Shown here one piece after another: positions 1 to 7,884 of a stretch of 64,000 nt of DNA. Under the pieces are notes generated by a model. It did no database searches. It was not told where the DNA came from and saw nothing but the letters and a program-made list of their open reading frames with translations. The stretch is taken from assembly GCF_004364335.1 (NCBI RefSeq), contig NZ_SOCR01000005.1, positions 1 through 64,000 on the forward strand. The letters are read 5' to 3'. How positions within the stretch are numbered: position 1 is the stretch's first letter; each line of letters begins with the position of its first letter. The position numbers and the translations under genes were made by a program. The DNA comes from Pseudomonas graminis. GTDB lineage: Bacteria > Pseudomonadota > Gammaproteobacteria > Pseudomonadales > Pseudomonadaceae.

Positions 1-1046
1 ATGGCCTCGCAGAAGGCCTTGAAGCTGCCCGGCTGCTCCGGGATGGTCACGGCAATGATCGCCTCGCGGCCTTCGCCCAGTTCGGCGCGCTCGGCGACAT
101 GGCGCAGGCGGTCAAAATTCACGTTGGCGCCGGAGTCGATGGCCACAAACGTCTGCCCGGTGACTTCGTACTGTTCGGTGTACTTCTTGATCCCGGCCAC
201 GCCCAGGGCGCCAGCGGGTTCGGTGATCGAGCGGGTGTCGTCGTAGATGTCCTTGATCGCCGCGCAGATTTCATCGGTACTGACGGTGATCACTTCGTCG
301 ACGTAATCCTTGCAGATCTCGAAGGTGTACTGACCGATCTGCGCCACGGCGACGCCATCGGCGAACAGCCCGACTTGCTGCAATACGACCCGCTCACCAT
401 AGGCCATGGCCTGTTGCAGGCAATTGGAGTCATCGGGCTCGACGCCGATTACCTTGATTTCCGGGCGCAGATATTTCACATACGCCGCGATGCCAGCGAT
501 CAGCCCGCCGCCGCCCACCGGTACAAAGATTGCGTCCAGCGGGCCCTGATGCTGACGCAGGATTTCCATCGCCACGGTGCCTTGCCCGGCAATGGTGTCA
601 GGGTCGTCGTACGGGTGGACGTAGACGTAGCCGTGTTCCTCCACCAGCTTCAGCGAATACGCCAATGCTTCGGGAAACGAGTCGCCATGCAGTACGACTT
701 TTCCGCCTCGGGAGCGCACGCCTTCGACCTTGATCTCCGGCGTGGTCTTCGGCATCACGATGGTCGCCGCCACGTTCAGCGTCTTCGCCGCCAGCGCCAG
801 TCCCTGGGCGTGATTACCCGCCGAGGCCGTCACCACGCCCCGCGCCAGTTCTTCCGGACTCAACTGCGCCAGCTTGTTGTACGCGCCGCGAATCTTGAAG
901 GAGTACACCGGCTGCAGGTCTTCGCGCTTGAGCAACACGTTGTTGCCCAGGCGCTCGGAGAGCTGGCGGGCGACGTGCAGCGGGGTTTCCACGGCAACGT
1001 CGTAGACGCGGGAGTTGAGGATCTTTTTGACGTAGTGCTCGAGCAT
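1..1046 (-). CDS. ilvA: Threonine ammonia-lyase (threonine dehydratase), 3' end missing
   Basis: Deaminates L-threonine to 2-oxobutanoate with PLP, the first committed step of isoleucine synthesis in the cytoplasm. The reading frame starts at the ATG at 1044-1046 (MLEHYVKKILNSRVYDVAVE) and runs off the left edge after about 348 codons; the biosynthetic enzyme is about 500 residues. The PLP-lysine motif is visible near residue 50 (PVYSFKIRGAYNKL), followed by SAGNHAQG and the glycine-rich PVGGGGLIAG loop. The visible end (VTIPEQPGSFKAFCEA) is the start of the first C-terminal regulatory ACT-like domain, so this is the allosterically controlled biosynthetic form. It is transcribed divergently from rpiA. 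The missing C-terminus is due only to the window edge. Confidence 0.95.
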   Translation of the reverse strand, partial: MLEHYVKKILNSRVYDVAVETPLHVARQLSERLGNNVLLKREDLQPVYSFKIRGAYNKLAQLSPEELARGVVTASAGNHAQGLALAAKTLNVAATIVMPKTTPEIKVEGVRSRGGKVVLHGDSFPEALAYSLKLVEEHGYVYVHPYDDPDTIAGQGTVAMEILRQHQGPLDAIFVPVGGGGLIAGIAAYVKYLRPEIKVIGVEPDDSNCLQQAMAYGERVVLQQVGLFADGVAVAQIGQYTFEICKDYVDEVITVSTDEICAAIKDIYDDTRSITEPAGALGVAGIKKYTEQYEVTGQTFVAIDSGANVNFDRLRHVAERAELGEGREAIIAVTIPEQPGSFKAFCEA

Positions 1047-1180
1047 CGGGGAAGAATCGCTGGCAAAGGGGCAAGACTCGGAAGTTTACCCCTCGCCCCC
1101 GCGCACGACCACATCAAGACTCAGGCTTTGACCACGGCATGTCGCTATACTGCCGCCCCTCGGACCTATCGCTATTCCCT

Positions 1181-1266
1181 GTAAGAGCACGCAAGCCCGC
1201 GACGGTATTCCCGCTGTCACCGATTCGTCGCTGACACACCGCCTTCGCGGGCAAGCGCATTCCTAC
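1181..1266. repeat. REPIN, family A (GCGGGCAAGCGC type)
   Basis: Two inverted REP arms lie at 1181-1201 (degenerate) and 1246-1266, separated by a 44-bp loop. The right arm reads CGCGGGCAAGCGCATTCCTA. It sits in the 252-bp divergent ilvA/rpiA intergenic region, which otherwise must hold both promoters. Confidence 0.8.
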
Positions 1267-1298
1267 AGGTCGTCATTCTTAACCGGAGCCCACCTCGC

Positions 1299-1970
1299 AT
1301 GACCCAGGATCAACTCAAACAGGCCGTTGCCCAGGCCGCCGTCGATTTCATCCTTCCGAAACTCGACGACAAAAGCATCGTGGGCGTGGGCACCGGCTCT
1401 ACCGCCAATTGCTTCATCGACGCACTGGCCCTGCACAAAGGCGCCTTCGACGGCGCAGTCGCGAGCTCCGACGCCACGGCCGCACGCCTGAAAGGCCACG
1501 GCATTCCGGTGTATGAGCTGAACACGGTCAGCGACCTGGAGTTTTATGTCGACGGCGCGGACGAAAGTGACGAGCACCTGAACCTGATCAAAGGCGGCGG
1601 CGCAGCCCTGACCCGCGAGAAGATCGTTGCCGCCGTGGCCAAAACCTTCATCTGCATCGCTGACGCCAGCAAGCTGGTGCCGGTGCTGGGCGCCTTCCCC
1701 CTGCCCGTCGAAGTGATCCCGATGGCGCGCAGCCACGTGGCCCGCGAACTGGTGAAGCTGGGCGGCGACCCGGTTTACCGCGACGGCGTGCTGACGGACA
1801 ACGGCAATATCATCCTCGATGTGCACAACATGAACATCACCAACCCGGCGGAAGTGGAAGCGCAGGTCAACAACATCGTCGGCGTCGTCACCAACGGTCT
1901 GTTCGCTGCGCGCCCGGCGGATCTGCTGCTGCTGGGCACACAAGAAGGCGTGAAAACCCTCAAGCGCTGA
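1299..1970 (+). CDS. rpiA: Ribose-5-phosphate isomerase A
   Basis: Interconverts ribose 5-phosphate and ribulose 5-phosphate in the non-oxidative pentose phosphate pathway. The 223-residue length is normal for the family. Diagnostic segments are [15 protein letters not shown] (phosphate-binding loop, about residues 29-43), [19 protein letters not shown] (catalytic Asp/Glu and Lys region, about 85-103) and ALTREKIVA. An ATG with a GGAG-type ribosome site about 11 bases upstream supports the start. It is divergent from ilvA, the arrangement I recall in P. aeruginosa, and convergent with the next gene. Confidence 0.97.
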   Translation: MTQDQLKQAVAQAAVDFILPKLDDKSIVGVGTGSTANCFIDALALHKGAFDGAVASSDATAARLKGHGIPVYELNTVSDLEFYVDGADESDEHLNLIKGGGAALTREKIVAAVAKTFICIADASKLVPVLGAFPLPVEVIPMARSHVARELVKLGGDPVYRDGVLTDNGNIILDVHNMNITNPAEVEAQVNNIVGVVTNGLFAARPADLLLLGTQEGVKTLKR

Positions 1971-1977
1971 TCAACCC

Positions 1978-2012
1978 GGGGCAAGGCACATCCTTGTGGA
2001 GATGCCTTGCCC
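1978..2012. terminator. Hairpin between convergent rpiA and the beta-propeller gene
   Basis: The arms GGGGCAAGGCA (1978-1988) and TGCCTTGCCC (2003-2012) form a GC-rich stem with a 14-base loop. There is no clear T tract on either strand, so termination is inferred from position between two converging genes. Confidence 0.5.
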
Positions 2013-2924
2013 TCAGCGCTTCTTGAACACATAAAACAGGTTCGGCTCACTCACGACGTACAACGTGCCGTCGTCCCCCATGGCGATGCCCTCGGCCTGG
2101 GGCACGCTTTGGCTCAGGCCCATGCTGCCTTTGGTCAGTGACACGTTGGCGACTGGCCGGCCTTCAGTGTCCAGCTCAAGAATCTGCCGCGACTCATCCG
2201 ACAGCGCCAGCAAATGCCCACTGCGCTCATCGAATTGCAGGCTGGAAAGGTCGCGCACAAAAAGGCCCGCATCCCGCTGCTTGCTGGATGTCACTTCCAA
2301 AATGTTCGGGGAATGGGTACCGGCGTCAGGAAAGCCACGCACTTCGATGATCTGCACCGGTCGGCGTTCTTTGGCGACGAACAGGCGACGCTCCTGATTA
2401 TCGTAAGCCAGCCCTTCAAAGCCATTGTTGCCGCCGGCGTCGATGCCCAGGGTCAACTGTTCGGCATCGGCGGCGTCGAGGAATGTCGTATCGTCATCCA
2501 CGTGAACCTTGATCAGCCGCTGACTGTGCTCGTCGCTGATGACGTAGATCCCGGGGCTGATGTACTCGACCGCTTCCGCGTCCCCGAACCCGGTCAGGGG
2601 AATTCGTCTGAGAATCCGCCCTTCCAGGCTCAGCTCGACCAGCTCGGGATTTTTGTTGGTCACGGTGAACAGGGTTTTACGCTGCGGATCGAAGCTGAGC
2701 GCCGAGACATTAGCCTTGAGGCCGTCGATGGCCCGCGCCTCAATCTCGACCTCATAAGCGTCAAGCCCCAGCGCTTGCGCGTCGCTGGATTGCCAGAACA
2801 CGTACCAGTTGAACCAGAGCCGCTCGATGACCCGGTATTCGCGCGCCACGAAAAAGCACGCGGTCAGTATCAACAGGACAAGTAACGTGAGCACGACGCT
2901 CTGGAACGGGGACACACGACGCAT
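2013..2924 (-). CDS. SdiA-regulated domain beta-propeller protein (YjiK-like), copy 1
   Basis: 303 residues, with one N-terminal membrane segment (about residues 9-28, SVVLTLLVLLILTACFFVA) and then a single SdiA-regulated (YjiK, PF06977-type) beta-propeller domain predicted to face the periplasm. Recurrent blade motifs are SALSFDPQRKTLFTVTNKNPELVELSLEGR, NNGFEGLAYDNQERRLFVAKE and the C-terminal AEGIAMGDDGTLYVVSEPNLFYVFKK. The molecular function of the family is not established; the name comes from regulation of E. coli yjiK by SdiA. It lies directly downstream of a paralogue in the same orientation with a 139-bp gap, so the two probably arose by tandem duplication. Confidence 0.85.
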   Translation of the reverse strand: MRRVSPFQSVVLTLLVLLILTACFFVAREYRVIERLWFNWYVFWQSSDAQALGLDAYEVEIEARAIDGLKANVSALSFDPQRKTLFTVTNKNPELVELSLEGRILRRIPLTGFGDAEAVEYISPGIYVISDEHSQRLIKVHVDDDTTFLDAADAEQLTLGIDAGGNNGFEGLAYDNQERRLFVAKERRPVQIIEVRGFPDAGTHSPNILEVTSSKQRDAGLFVRDLSSLQFDERSGHLLALSDESRQILELDTEGRPVANVSLTKGSMGLSQSVPQAEGIAMGDDGTLYVVSEPNLFYVFKKR

Positions 2925-3063
2925 GCAGGGGGCTCGACTTCAGTGGGGCGGCTTTAATAACACCGTATTCTGAAGCCAAACTGAAAGCCATGTGACATCT
3001 CGTTTCGGCTTTTCGATGCCAAAACGGGCCCCGCCAGACGCTGCCGGCGAAGCCAGTCGAGGC

Positions 3064-3963
3064 TCACTGCCGCTTGAAGGTGTAAAACAGGTTGGGCTCA
3101 CTGACCATGTAAATGGTGCCGTTCTCGTCCATCGCCACCCCTTCGGCGCGGGGAATGGTCTCGCTCAAGCCATTGAAACCGTGCAGCAGCGTCATGAAGC
3201 TGACTTGATTACCCTTGCCGTCCAGCTCCAGCAGCATGTGCGACTCGGCGGACAGCACCAGCAAATGCCCGGTCTTCTGGTCCGCGTACAAGGACGACAG
3301 GTTGCGCACGATCAGGTTGTCGTTGATCAGCTTGCGCTTCTCACCCCTCACCTCGCTGCTGCCGTCGGCCTTCCAGCTGTACAGCGCCGGCGGGCGCTCC
3401 TCGCCAAACAGGAACTGCTGGTCCCGCGGGTCCCAGGCGATGCCTTCGAAGGCTTTATTCTGATCCTTCGAGGGACCCAGGTCGTACTTGGGGAGGTCGG
3501 CAATGTTCAGGGTTTTGGTTTCAGGGGTAACGTGAACGATGGTCATCAGGTGCTGGCGCTCATCGACGATGGCGATCAAGCCATCGCCCAGAACGGCAAC
3601 ACCTTCGGGGTTGCCCCAGCCTTGAAGCGGGATCTTGCGAATGACGTCGCCGGTCAGCGTGATCTCGGACAGGAAAGGGTTTTTGCCCATCACCGAATAC
3701 AGGGTTTTGGTCGACGGGTCGTAAGACAGGTCCGAGGCCTCGTCCTTTTCCATACCCGCCAGCGGCTTGGCGTCGATATCGACCTTGTAATCCGGCAGCC
3801 AGATACCCGCCGCGCGCTCGGCCGGCGTGACGTTGCGTTCGCGCAGCCACAACAGACCGCGATCGTCCCAGTGCCAGGCCAGGGAAAGACCGGCGAGGAT
3901 CACCAGCGCAGCGATGAGCAACCACCACCAACGAAAACGCAGACGACCTTCGCGGTATGCCAT
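3064..3963 (-). CDS. SdiA-regulated domain beta-propeller protein (YjiK-like), copy 2
   Basis: 299 residues with the same architecture as its neighbour: an N-terminal transmembrane anchor (about residues 13-29, WWWLLIAALVILAGLSLAW) and an extracytoplasmic beta-propeller. Shared signatures with copy 1 include LSYDPSTKTLYSVMGKNPFL, NKAFEGIAWDPRDQQFLFGEE and AEGVAMDENGTIYMVSEPNLFYTFKR. The ATG overlaps the stop of the upstream FAH-family gene (TGATG at 3961-3965), so the two are probably translationally coupled. Function unknown; a lactonase-like or sensing role would be a guess. Confidence 0.85.
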   Translation of the reverse strand: MAYREGRLRFRWWWLLIAALVILAGLSLAWHWDDRGLLWLRERNVTPAERAAGIWLPDYKVDIDAKPLAGMEKDEASDLSYDPSTKTLYSVMGKNPFLSEITLTGDVIRKIPLQGWGNPEGVAVLGDGLIAIVDERQHLMTIVHVTPETKTLNIADLPKYDLGPSKDQNKAFEGIAWDPRDQQFLFGEERPPALYSWKADGSSEVRGEKRKLINDNLIVRNLSSLYADQKTGHLLVLSAESHMLLELDGKGNQVSFMTLLHGFNGLSETIPRAEGVAMDENGTIYMVSEPNLFYTFKRQ

Positions 3964-4628
3964 CAGCGCACGTCGCTTTCGAAACGGCTCTGGCCAGTCA
4001 GCTCCAGCACGATCTGGTCGCCAACAGTGAACGGCCCAACGCCTGCGGGTGTACCGGTCATGATCAGGTCACCGGCCTGCAGCGAAAACTGCGACGCCAT
4101 GTGCTGGATCATCGGCACGATCGGGTTGAGCATGTGGCTGCTGTTGCCGTCCTGGCGGACTTCGCCGTTGATGGTCAGGCGGATGGCGATGTCGGTCAGA
4201 TCAGGGTAAGCGTCAGCCGATACGAAAGGCGCGATCACTGCTGCGCCGTCGAACGACTTGGCGATTTCCCACGGCAGGCCTTTCTCTTTCAACTTGGACT
4301 GCACGTCACGCAGCGTCAGGTCCAGGCCAGGGGCGAAGCCGGAAATCGCGTCGAGGACTTCTTCGCGGCTCGGGTTCTTGCTCAGCGGCTTGCCGATCAA
4401 CACGACGATCTCGGCCTCGTAGTGCACCGAACCCCGGTCCTGAGGAATGCTGAAGCCCCCCTCGATCCCGACCACGCAGCTGCCCGGCTTGATGAACAGC
4501 AGCGGTTCAGTGGGGACAGGGTTGTCCAGTTCCTTGGCGTGCTCGGCGTAGTTGCGGCCGATGCAGACGACTTTACCGAGCGGAAAGTGAACCTTGGTGC
4601 CGTCGACGTACTTGTGCTGATAGCTCAT
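3963..4628 (-). CDS. Fumarylacetoacetate hydrolase family protein
   Basis: 221 residues, a minimal FAH-fold enzyme (YcgM/FAHD1-like) typically acting as an acylpyruvase or oxaloacetate decarboxylase. Visible features are VCIGRNYAEHAKEL, the metal-binding acid cluster HYEAEIVVLIGK and the closing MTGTPAGVGPFTVGD. I place the start at MSYQHKYVDG (ATG 4626-4628) because AGGAG lies 6 bases upstream; a longer frame to 4664 lacks such a site. It is followed with a one-base overlap by the second beta-propeller gene. The exact substrate cannot be read from the sequence. Confidence 0.88.
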   Translation of the reverse strand: MSYQHKYVDGTKVHFPLGKVVCIGRNYAEHAKELDNPVPTEPLLFIKPGSCVVGIEGGFSIPQDRGSVHYEAEIVVLIGKPLSKNPSREEVLDAISGFAPGLDLTLRDVQSKLKEKGLPWEIAKSFDGAAVIAPFVSADAYPDLTDIAIRLTINGEVRQDGNSSHMLNPIVPMIQHMASQFSLQAGDLIMTGTPAGVGPFTVGDQIVLELTGQSRFESDVR

Positions 4629-4684
4629 GAGCGCTCCTGAAATGCTTGTTGTGTCAGTCGACATTTCATATCTGACCGACCGAG

Positions 4685-4708
4685 TTCGCCAGCAAGCCGG
4701 CTCCTACA
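4685..4708. repeat. Single REP, family B (GCCAGCAAGCCGGC type)
   Basis: A lone REP arm containing CGCCAGCAAGCCGGCTCCTA lies in the 153-bp gap between the FAH-family gene and the FAD enzyme. No matching inverted arm is close by. Confidence 0.75.
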
Positions 4709-4781
4709 GATTTGCGCCCTGCCGAAACCATCAGAACGGCGTGAGGCGCATCGCTGATGTTATTCAACAGTGAACGCCGCT

Positions 4782-6176
4782 TTACACCGCGAAGATTTTG
4801 CCGGGGTTCATGATGCCGTTCGGGTCGAACACCGCTTTGACGGCTTTCATGTATTCGATTTCCACCGGCGAGCGGCTGTAGTGCAGGTAGTCACGCTTGG
4901 TCATGCCCACGCCGTGTTCCGCGGAAATCGATCCGTTGTACTTTTGTACGATCTCGAACACCCACTTGTTCACCGTCGCGCACTTGGCAAAGAACTCATC
5001 CTTGCTCAGGTTTTCCGGCTTTAGGATGTTCAGGTGCAGGTTGCCGTCGCCGATGTGGCCGAACCAGACGATTTCGAAATCCGGGTAATGCTGGCCAACG
5101 ATCGCGTCTACTTCAGCGAGAAATGCCGGGACTTTCGAAACGGTGACCGAGATGTCGTTCTTGTACGGCGTGAAGTGGGAGATGGTTTCCGAAATGTATT
5201 CGCGCAGTTTCCACAGGTTCTGCAGTTGCTGTTCGCTCTGGCTCATCACGCCATCCAGCACCCAGCCCTGCTCGACGCAGTGCTCGAAGGTTTCCAGCGC
5301 GTGGTTCGCCACTTCTTCGGTGGTCGCTTCGAATTCCAGCAGCGCGTAGAACGGGCATTCGGTTTCAAACGGGGACGGTACGTCACCGCGCGCCATGACC
5401 TTGGCCAGCGCCTTGTCCGAGAAGAACTCGAATGCGGTCAGGTCCAGCTTGCTCTGGAACGCGTGCAGCACCGGCATGATCGCGTTGAAATCGGTGGTAC
5501 CGAGAACCATCGCGGTGAGGTTTTTCGGCGCGCGGTCCAGGCGCATGGTCGCCTCGACCACGAAGCCCAGCGTGCCTTCGGCGCCAATGAACAGCTGACG
5601 CATGTCGTAGCCGGTGGCGTTTTTGATGAGGTCTTTGTTCAGTTCGAGCAGGTCGCCCTTGCCGGTGACCACCTTGAGTCCCGCGACCCAGTTGCGGGTC
5701 ATGCCGTAGCGAATCACCTTGATTCCGCCGGCATTGGTGCCGATGTTGCCGCCGATATTGCTCGAACCTGACGACGCGAAGTCGACCGGGTAATACAAGC
5801 CGTTTTCTTCCGCGAGATTCTGCAGCTGCTTGGTGACCACTCCCGGCTGGCAGATGGCAGTGCGATCCGTCAGGTTGAGTTCGAGGACCTGATTCATGTA
5901 ATCGAAGCTGACGACCACCTCACCATTGGCGGCAACGGCAGCGGCGGACAATCCGGTGCGGCCGCCCGACGGGACCAGCGCAACCTTGCGTTCGTTGGCC
6001 CAGCGGACGATGGCCTGCACCTGTTCGGTGGTCTTGGGAAAGACGATGGCGGTGGGCGCCGGGGCGAAATGTTTGGTCCAGTCCTTGCCGTAGGTTTCGA
6101 GGGAATCGGCGTCGGTCAGGACCTTGCCGGGCTCAACCAGGGTCTTCAGCTCATCTATCAGCGCAGGATGGGTCAT
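4782..6176 (-). CDS. FAD-linked D-2-hydroxyglutarate dehydrogenase (GlcD family)
   Basis: 464 residues. An N-terminal VAO/PCMH FAD-binding domain (about 40-215) has PSGGRTGLSAAA and SSGSSNIGGNIGTNAGGIKVIRYG. The C-terminal FAD-oxidase domain has WFGHIGDGNLHLNI (metal/His site) and SAEHGVGMTKRDYL. Divergent pairing with serA is the arrangement described for the Pseudomonas D-2-hydroxyglutarate dehydrogenase, which removes the D-2-hydroxyglutarate made when SerA reduces 2-oxoglutarate. A D-lactate dehydrogenase role is the alternative, but context favours D-2-HG. The start at MTHPALIDELKT (6174-6176) is preferred by family length; the ribosome site is weak. Confidence 0.85.
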   Translation of the reverse strand: MTHPALIDELKTLVEPGKVLTDADSLETYGKDWTKHFAPAPTAIVFPKTTEQVQAIVRWANERKVALVPSGGRTGLSAAAVAANGEVVVSFDYMNQVLELNLTDRTAICQPGVVTKQLQNLAEENGLYYPVDFASSGSSNIGGNIGTNAGGIKVIRYGMTRNWVAGLKVVTGKGDLLELNKDLIKNATGYDMRQLFIGAEGTLGFVVEATMRLDRAPKNLTAMVLGTTDFNAIMPVLHAFQSKLDLTAFEFFSDKALAKVMARGDVPSPFETECPFYALLEFEATTEEVANHALETFEHCVEQGWVLDGVMSQSEQQLQNLWKLREYISETISHFTPYKNDISVTVSKVPAFLAEVDAIVGQHYPDFEIVWFGHIGDGNLHLNILKPENLSKDEFFAKCATVNKWVFEIVQKYNGSISAEHGVGMTKRDYLHYSRSPVEIEYMKAVKAVFDPNGIMNPGKIFAV

Positions 6177-6346
6177 CAACAGAACTCTCGAACAATTCAT
6201 GGTCATCCTGAGAACGGCTCACGTCCAGGAATGGGGTGTTTCGCGGGGTGCATATGCTAGCATACGCCCCCCGCCAATCGAGCTTTCAGCCGATTTGCGC
6301 GCGCTTCACTTACTGCCATTTCTCTCCGGGACACAGGTTTACGCAG

Positions 6347-7576
6347 ATGAGCAAGACTTCCCTCGACAAGAGCAAGATCAAGTTCCTTCTTCTCGAAGGC
6401 GTCCACCAGTCCGCGGTCGACGTCCTCAAGGCCGCCGGTTACACCAGCATCGAGTACCACACCAAGTCGCTGCCGGAAGCCGAACTGAAGGAAAAGATTG
6501 CCGACGCTCATTTCATCGGTATTCGTTCCCGCACCCAACTGACTGAAGAACTGTTCGACAGCGCCAAGAAGCTGGTCGCGGTCGGCTGCTTCTGCATCGG
6601 TACCAACCAGGTTGACCTGAACGCAGCCCGCGAACGCGGCATCGCTGTGTTCAACGCCCCCTACTCCAACACCCGTTCGGTAGCGGAGCTGGTGCTGGCC
6701 GAGGCCATCCTGCTGCTGCGCGGTATCCCGGAGAAGAACGCTTCCTGCCATCGCGGTGGCTGGATCAAGAGCGCGGCCAACTCTTTCGAGATTCGTGGCA
6801 AGAAGCTCGGCATTGTCGGTTACGGCTCGATCGGCACTCAGCTGTCGGTCCTGGCTGAAGGCCTGGGCATGCAGGTGTACTTCTACGACACCCTGACCAA
6901 GCTGCCGCTGGGCAACGCCACTCAGGTGTCCAGCCTGAACGAGCTGCTGGCCATGTCCGACATCGTCACTCTGCACGTTCCGGAAACCAACGAAACCCAG
7001 TGGATGATCGGCGAGAAAGAAATTCGCACGATGAAGAAGGGCGCCATCCTGATCAACGCCGCGCGCGGCACGGTGGTCGAGCTCGACGCTTTGGCTGACG
7101 CGATCAAGGATCAGCACCTGATTGGCGCGGCCATCGACGTGTTCCCGGTTGAGCCCCGCTCCAACGACGACGTGTTCGAAAGCCCGCTGCGCGGCCTGGA
7201 CAACGTGATCCTGACGCCGCACATCGGCGGCTCGACCGCTGAGGCACAGGCCAACATCGGTCTGGAAGTGGCAGAGAAACTGGTCAAGTACAGCGATAAC
7301 GGTACGTCGGTCTCCTCGGTCAACTTCCCGGAAGTGGCCCTGCCGGCTCACCCAGGCAAGCACCGTCTGCTGCACATCCACGAGAACATCCCGGGCGTGC
7401 TGATGGAGATCAACAAGGTCTTCGCCGAAAACGGCATCAACATCTCCGGTCAGTTCCTGCAGACCAACGAGAAAGTCGGTTACGTGGTGATCGACGTCGA
7501 CGCCGAGTATTCCGATCTGGCCCAAGAGAAACTGCAGCACATCAAAGGCACCATCCGTAGCCGCGTTCTGTTCTAA
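6347..7576 (+). CDS. serA: D-3-phosphoglycerate dehydrogenase
   Basis: Oxidises 3-phosphoglycerate with NAD+ to start serine synthesis; family members also reduce 2-oxoglutarate to D-2-hydroxyglutarate. 409 residues from ATG 6347 (MSKTSLDKSKIKFLLLEGVH); a longer frame from 6236 has no family match. The substrate/NAD domains include GCFCIGTNQVDLNAA, the Rossmann loop IVGYGSIGTQLSVLAE, the catalytic Arg region INAARGTVVELDAL and the catalytic His in TPHIGGSTAEAQ. The C-terminal ACT domain (about residues 336-409, HIHENIPGVLMEINKVFAEN) binds serine for feedback inhibition. It is transcribed divergently from the D-2-hydroxyglutarate dehydrogenase and followed by a strong terminator. Confidence 0.97.
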   Translation: MSKTSLDKSKIKFLLLEGVHQSAVDVLKAAGYTSIEYHTKSLPEAELKEKIADAHFIGIRSRTQLTEELFDSAKKLVAVGCFCIGTNQVDLNAARERGIAVFNAPYSNTRSVAELVLAEAILLLRGIPEKNASCHRGGWIKSAANSFEIRGKKLGIVGYGSIGTQLSVLAEGLGMQVYFYDTLTKLPLGNATQVSSLNELLAMSDIVTLHVPETNETQWMIGEKEIRTMKKGAILINAARGTVVELDALADAIKDQHLIGAAIDVFPVEPRSNDDVFESPLRGLDNVILTPHIGGSTAEAQANIGLEVAEKLVKYSDNGTSVSSVNFPEVALPAHPGKHRLLHIHENIPGVLMEINKVFAENGINISGQFLQTNEKVGYVVIDVDAEYSDLAQEKLQHIKGTIRSRVLF

Positions 7577-7648
7577 GAAGCGTGTTCAGGGTGGCGGGAA
7601 GGAGACCTTCGGTCACTGACTGCACTTTTCTATCCTGAATAAACAATG

Positions 7649-7675
7649 AGCCCTCTGAAAAGAGGGCTTTTTTTT
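7649..7675 (+). terminator. Rho-independent terminator of serA
   Basis: AGCCCTCT-GAAA-AGAGGGCT is followed by eight T residues, a textbook intrinsic terminator 72 bp after the serA stop. Confidence 0.95.
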
Positions 7676-7745
7676 GCCCGCCAACAACTCACCCTCACCA
7701 CTCAGGATGCAAGCCGGGGAAGTAGGGAGCGTGCACAGACATTTA

Positions 7746-7761
7746 TTGCAGATTTGTAATT
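7746..7761 (+). promoter_or_regulatory. Putative metal-response box 1 (CzcR-like motif)
   Basis: TTGCAGATTTGTAATT lies 123 bp upstream of the OprD-family porin start. It matches 13 of 16 positions of a motif also present at 9841-9856 and, inverted, at 17191-17206. Binding by CzcR is inferred from this co-occurrence in the metal gene region. Confidence 0.5.
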
Positions 7762-7884
7762 TTCAGATCATCCCGTCGTTATCTTCCAGTCGTCAAGATT
7801 GCGCCCACTGGCACCTCTCGGATTTACAAATATAAGCCAGGTCGACACGTCTAAAAGCAATCTGCCGATTCGTACGGAGCGCAC

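Noticed and set aside
1128..1151. Possible sigma70 promoter TTGACC/TATACT between ilvA and rpiA
   Set aside because: The spacing between the hexamers is only 12 bp, too short for a functional pair.
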